From CAZQNF01 sp964403325 (lineage in GTDB: Bacteria > Patescibacteriota > Patescibacteriia > Magasanikbacterales > GWA2-37-8): a stretch of DNA of 16,442 nt. Where the stretch lies: positions 1-16,442 of the forward strand of contig CAYOFO010000029.1 in NCBI GenBank assembly GCA_964403325.1, in the 5' to 3' direction. Of this stretch, positions 13,845 through 16,442 are shown one piece after another (position 1 is the first letter of the stretch; every line of letters begins with the position of its first letter). Position numbers and translations under genes: made by a program. The notes beneath the pieces are model-generated. The model did not search any database, was not told the DNA's origin, and saw only the letters and a program-made list of their open reading frames with translations.

Positions 13845-14435
13845 ATGAACAAAACCATTGTTTTTGATATTGAAACCCAAAATACCTTTGCTGACGTGGA
13901 TAATGATTTTAAGAAATTGCGTGTTTCGGTGGTGTCGATTTATAAGTATGAAACTGACAGCTACCATAGTTTTCTCGAATCAGAATTGCCCCAACTCTGG
14001 CCGATTTTTGAACATGCTGATTTGCTTATTGGCTATAATAGCGAACACTTTGATTTGCCGGTGTTAAATAATTATTATTTGGGTGATCTCAGCCAATTTC
14101 CGCATCTCGATCTACTTAAAAAGATCAAAGAAAGCCTCGGAATTCGTCTTAAACTCGACGATGTCGCGCAAGCTACCCTTGATAATATAAAGAAAAGTGC
14201 CGAAGGTTTGCAGGCTATCCGCTGGTGGAAAGAGGGGAAAATCGATGAAATAAAAACCTATTGTGAACAGGATGTGCGGGTTACCAAAGAAGTGTATGAG
14301 TTTGGAAAAAACAATAAACAGCTTTTTTACAAATCTTTAACCAATGAAGTTTTGCCGTTTGCAGTTGATTTTTCGATTGGGCAGAATATTGGCCAGGCGA
14401 GCCAAAAAAGCATTAATCTGACCTTGCCGTTCTAG
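13845..14435 (+). CDS. RNase H-like DEDDy exonuclease (YprB-like)
   Basis: A 196-residue DEDD-superfamily nuclease with TIVFDIET (D8/E10), YNSEHFDLPVL (N65, D70) and YCEQDVRVT (Y139, D143). The order and spacing match the stand-alone RNase_H_2/YprB-type 3'-5' exonuclease domain. It is shorter than, and clearly distinct in sequence from, the exonuclease at 7234-7944. The C-terminal 40 residues lack recognisable motifs. It sits between a lipoprotein and the cysteine desulfurase with gaps of 8 and 19 bases. The nucleic-acid substrate is unknown. Confidence 0.87.
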   Translation: MNKTIVFDIETQNTFADVDNDFKKLRVSVVSIYKYETDSYHSFLESELPQLWPIFEHADLLIGYNSEHFDLPVLNNYYLGDLSQFPHLDLLKKIKESLGIRLKLDDVAQATLDNIKKSAEGLQAIRWWKEGKIDEIKTYCEQDVRVTKEVYEFGKNNKQLFYKSLTNEVLPFAVDFSIGQNIGQASQKSINLTLPF

Positions 14436-14454
14436 TTTGTTTATTGGTTTGCGT

Positions 14455-15651
14455 ATGTTGCTTAAACCCAAAAAAATTCGCCAGGTCTATCTTGATCACG
14501 CGGCAGCAACACCGCTCGCTCCGGAAGTATTTTTGGCAATGAAACCCTATCTTACCAAGCATTTTGGTAACCCTTCCTCTTTGCATGCCCCGGGAGAAAC
14601 CGCACGACGAGCAATAGAAGAGACGCGGATAAAAATCGCGAATTTTCTTAAGACGCAGCCGCGCCATATATTTTTCACCAGTGGTGGCACGGAAGCCAAT
14701 AATTTGGCGATTTTGGGGGTAGCACAGGCGAATGAAAAATCCGGTAAACATATTATTACCCTCGCGACCGAACATGAATCGGTTTTGGCGCCCCTTAAGT
14801 ATCTTGAAACAAAAGGCTGGAAAGTCACGTTTCTCAAAGTAGGTAAAACAGGAAAAATTTCAGCCGATGAAGTGATGAAAGCGATTCAGAAAGACACTGT
14901 GCTCATTTCCATTATGTATGCACATAATGAAATTGGTGTTATTCAGCCCATTGCCGAAATTGGTCGCAAATTGCTTCGTTATCGCAAAGACCATAACACA
15001 AATTACCATTATTTTCACTCCGATGCTTGCCAGGCCACCAATTATTTATCCCTCGACACAGAAAAACTTCACACCGATCTACTTACGATAAACAGTAGTA
15101 AGGTCTATGGCCCGCGCGGCGTTGGAGCGCTTTACGTAAGAACAGGAGTAAAGATTCAACCCATTATTTGGGGTGGGGGACAGGAAAAAAATCTTCGCTC
15201 GGGTACTGAAAATACTGCCGGAATGGTGGGCTTTGCGAAAGCTGTTGAGCTCGTCGAAAAAAATAAAACAAAATCTTCAGAAAAAATTTTCACTTTAAGT
15301 AAATATTTTTGGCAGGAAATAGAAAAAAACATACCTGGAGCCGTTTTAAACGGACCGATATTGGGGGGGGAGCGACTGGTGAATAATTTGAATATTACTT
15401 TTCCGGGCGTTGAAGCCGAAACTTTGTTGCTTTACCTGAGTGAATATGGAATTTTTTGCTCCACGGGCTCGGCTTGCTCGCTGCAGGGCGAATCAACCAA
15501 TCATGTTTTGGCGGAAATTGGTCTCCCAAGTAACTTGGTAATCTCCACGCTTCGTTTTACGCTTGGACACTCGACTACGAAAAGCGATATTGTTTACACG
15601 GTAAAATGGCTGAGTTATTTGGTAAAAGTTTTATCTTCTTTACCCCGTTAA
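14455..15651 (+). CDS. Cysteine desulfurase (NifS/IscS-like)
   Basis: This PLP enzyme takes sulfur from cysteine as an enzyme-bound persulfide for Fe-S clusters or tRNA thiolation. From ATG 14455 it has 398 residues, normal for the family. Visible features are YLDHAAATP (12-20), GGTEANNLAI (77-86), ATEHESV with the PLP-stacking H107, D190 and Q193 in SDACQA, PLP lysine K216 in NSSKVYGPRG, RSGTEN (248-253) and catalytic C341 in STGSACS. The residue before the lysine is Ser where IscS has His. The frame opens at a TTG 18 bases earlier; ATG is preferred. No scaffold (iscU/sufU) or thiouridylase gene is adjacent, so the acceptor is unknown. It is followed after 4 bases by rsmI. Confidence 0.96.
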   Translation: MLLKPKKIRQVYLDHAAATPLAPEVFLAMKPYLTKHFGNPSSLHAPGETARRAIEETRIKIANFLKTQPRHIFFTSGGTEANNLAILGVAQANEKSGKHIITLATEHESVLAPLKYLETKGWKVTFLKVGKTGKISADEVMKAIQKDTVLISIMYAHNEIGVIQPIAEIGRKLLRYRKDHNTNYHYFHSDACQATNYLSLDTEKLHTDLLTINSSKVYGPRGVGALYVRTGVKIQPIIWGGGQEKNLRSGTENTAGMVGFAKAVELVEKNKTKSSEKIFTLSKYFWQEIEKNIPGAVLNGPILGGERLVNNLNITFPGVEAETLLLYLSEYGIFCSTGSACSLQGESTNHVLAEIGLPSNLVISTLRFTLGHSTTKSDIVYTVKWLSYLVKVLSSLPR

Positions 15652-15655
15652 ATAT

Positions 15656-16327
15656 ATGCTTGGAACTCTCTCACTCGTCGCCACCCCAATTGGAAATTTG
15701 GGAGATATTACGCTGCGCGCTCTTGAAACACTCAAAAATGCGGATATGATTTTATGCGAGGATACGCGTGTGAGTGGTCAAATGCTCAAGCATTTTGAGA
15801 TTTCCAAACCTTTGCAAAGCTATCATCACCATAGCGATGACCGAAAAATGAAAGAAATTGTGGAGTTTTTGGTTAATGGTCAAAACTTGGCGCTCATCAC
15901 CGATGCCGGTACGCCAGGGATTAGTGATCCGGGGAATTTGTTGGTGGAATATGTCGTGCACAAACTCCCGGCAGTTACGATTATCCCTATTCCGGGTGCC
16001 TCAGCCGTCATTGCCGCACTGTCTATTAGCGGTTTTGCCACGGATAAGTTTCTTTTTTTGGGTTTTCCGCCACATAAAAATAAGCGTTTAAAATTCTTCG
16101 AAACGGTTGCGCAAAGTGCATACACTGTAGTATTCTATTAATCAAATCAACGTATCAAAAAATGCCTTCTCGATTTGGAACGAGTTTTAGGCGAAGATCA
16201 GCAAATTATGATTGGGCGCGAGCTTACTAAGAAATTTGAGACAATTTATCGTGGCAATATCGAAGAAATTAAAGCAGAAATGAAAGAAGAAAAAGGAGAG
16301 TTTGTTGTAGTTGTTCAATCTAAATAA
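15656..16327 (+). pseudogene. rsmI: 16S rRNA (cytidine-1402-2'-O)-methyltransferase RsmI, interrupted by in-frame TAA
   Basis: RsmI methylates the ribose of C1402 in 16S rRNA. The first 161 codons give an intact tetrapyrrole-methylase-like N-terminal part: VATPIGNLGDIT, CEDTR, LITDAGTPGISDPG, PIPGASAVIAALSISG and FLGFPPHK. At codon 162 (16139-16141) a TAA interrupts VVFY, where the family continues with ESPHRI-like sequence. Without any frameshift the frame then goes on as SNQRIKKCLLDLERVLGE, IGRELTKKF and GEFVVVV and ends at TAA 16325-16327, a normal RsmI C-terminus. The expected Glu codon GAA would differ from TAA by one base. This is a recent nonsense mutation, a sequencing or assembly error, or readthrough. 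Product of the 5' part alone would lack the C-terminal SAM-binding and dimer region. Confidence 0.85.
16139..16141 (+). other. Premature in-frame TAA in rsmI
   Basis: This is the stop codon at RsmI codon 162. Homologous sequence continues in the same frame for 61 more sense codons, so no indel is needed to explain it. Confidence 0.8.
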
Positions 16328-16336
16328 ATTTTTCAT

Positions 16337-16442
16337 ATGAATAGTGCTGATTATCGTGAAGAAGCAGTACATATTATTAAAGAAGGGAAAGGAAGGCAGC
16401 TCGGCTATGAGCAGGCATTTTATAGTTTTTTAAAAAGTAATC
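16337..16442 (+). CDS. Hypothetical protein, N-terminal fragment cut by window edge
   Basis: An open frame of 35 codons starts at ATG 16337, nine bases after the end of rsmI, and runs off the right edge without a stop. The visible N-terminus (MNSADYREEAVHIIKEGKG, then RQLGYEQAFYSFLKSN) is charged and probably helical, without signal peptide. Too little is present to name a family. Its tight spacing behind rsmI suggests the same operon. Confidence 0.55.
   Translation, partial: MNSADYREEAVHIIKEGKGRQLGYEQAFYSFLKSN

Noticed and set aside
16208..16327. Separate small gene from the internal ATG after the rsmI stop.
   Set aside because: Its sequence is plain RsmI C-terminus in the same frame; treated as part of the interrupted gene.
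15656..16327. Alternative genetic code as explanation of the in-frame stop.
   Set aside because: TAA ends many other genes here normally (dnaB, proS, the L,D-transpeptidase gene) and TGA and TAG are also used as stops, so no reassignment is supported.
1..16442. Defence system, CRISPR array, prophage or insertion sequence.
   Set aside because: No direct-repeat array, transposase, integrase, terminal repeats or phage structural genes were found; the nucleotidyltransferase has no HEPN partner and the nucleases have no sensor gene next to them.

Overview
The window looks like chromosome of a small-genome Candidate Phyla Radiation (Patescibacteria) bacterium; this is inferred from gene content, not from a marker tree. 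Pointers are a bacterial-type proline--tRNA ligase of only 417 residues with no editing insertion, a VirD4/TraG-like ATPase with a long Pro/Ala/Gln tail, several short uncharacterised membrane proteins and lipoproteins, and almost no Shine-Dalgarno sequences. UGA is used as a stop (for example at the nuclease gene ending at 6769 and the small membrane protein ending at 5788), so the UGA-glycine code of Gracilibacteria/Absconditabacteria does not apply. No mobile element, CRISPR array, tRNA or rRNA gene was seen.

Layout. At the left end, on the minus strand, are the replicative helicase dnaB and, 19 bases downstream, an unrecognised AT-rich gene that runs off the edge. Divergent from dnaB is a plus-strand set: a very large multipass membrane protein (GT-C-like), an overlapping pentapeptide-repeat protein, a HIT hydrolase and a two-helix membrane protein. 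At 5797-6140 (minus) sits an isolated unit for a 61-residue Cys-rich secreted peptide with its own terminator, the only textbook ribosome binding site in the window, and a TTGACA box. Next on plus come a membrane-anchored or secreted thermonuclease, a DNPH1-type deoxynucleotide N-hydrolase with all catalytic residues, and a DEDDy 3'-5' exonuclease. A minus-strand L,D-transpeptidase lipoprotein converges on this set.

From 8957 a new plus-strand promoter drives the VirD4/TraG-like ATPase, followed by proS and a nucleotidyltransferase-fold protein. A promoter at 13082 starts a tight run: glutaredoxin, small lipoprotein, second exonuclease, cysteine desulfurase, rsmI and an unknown gene cut by the right edge. 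rsmI carries an in-frame TAA at codon 162, after which recognisable RsmI sequence continues in the same frame.

How the genes fit together. Replication and translation housekeeping (dnaB, proS, rsmI, cysteine desulfurase) is mixed with envelope functions (L,D-transpeptidase, GT-C-like protein, two lipoproteins) and with a group that could serve DNA breakdown and nucleotide clean-up (secreted nuclease, DNPH1-like enzyme, exonuclease). That last grouping is inference from adjacency. The least explained items are the Cys-rich secreted peptide, the interrupted rsmI, the conserved-looking C-terminal block of the ATPase, and the gene downstream of dnaB.
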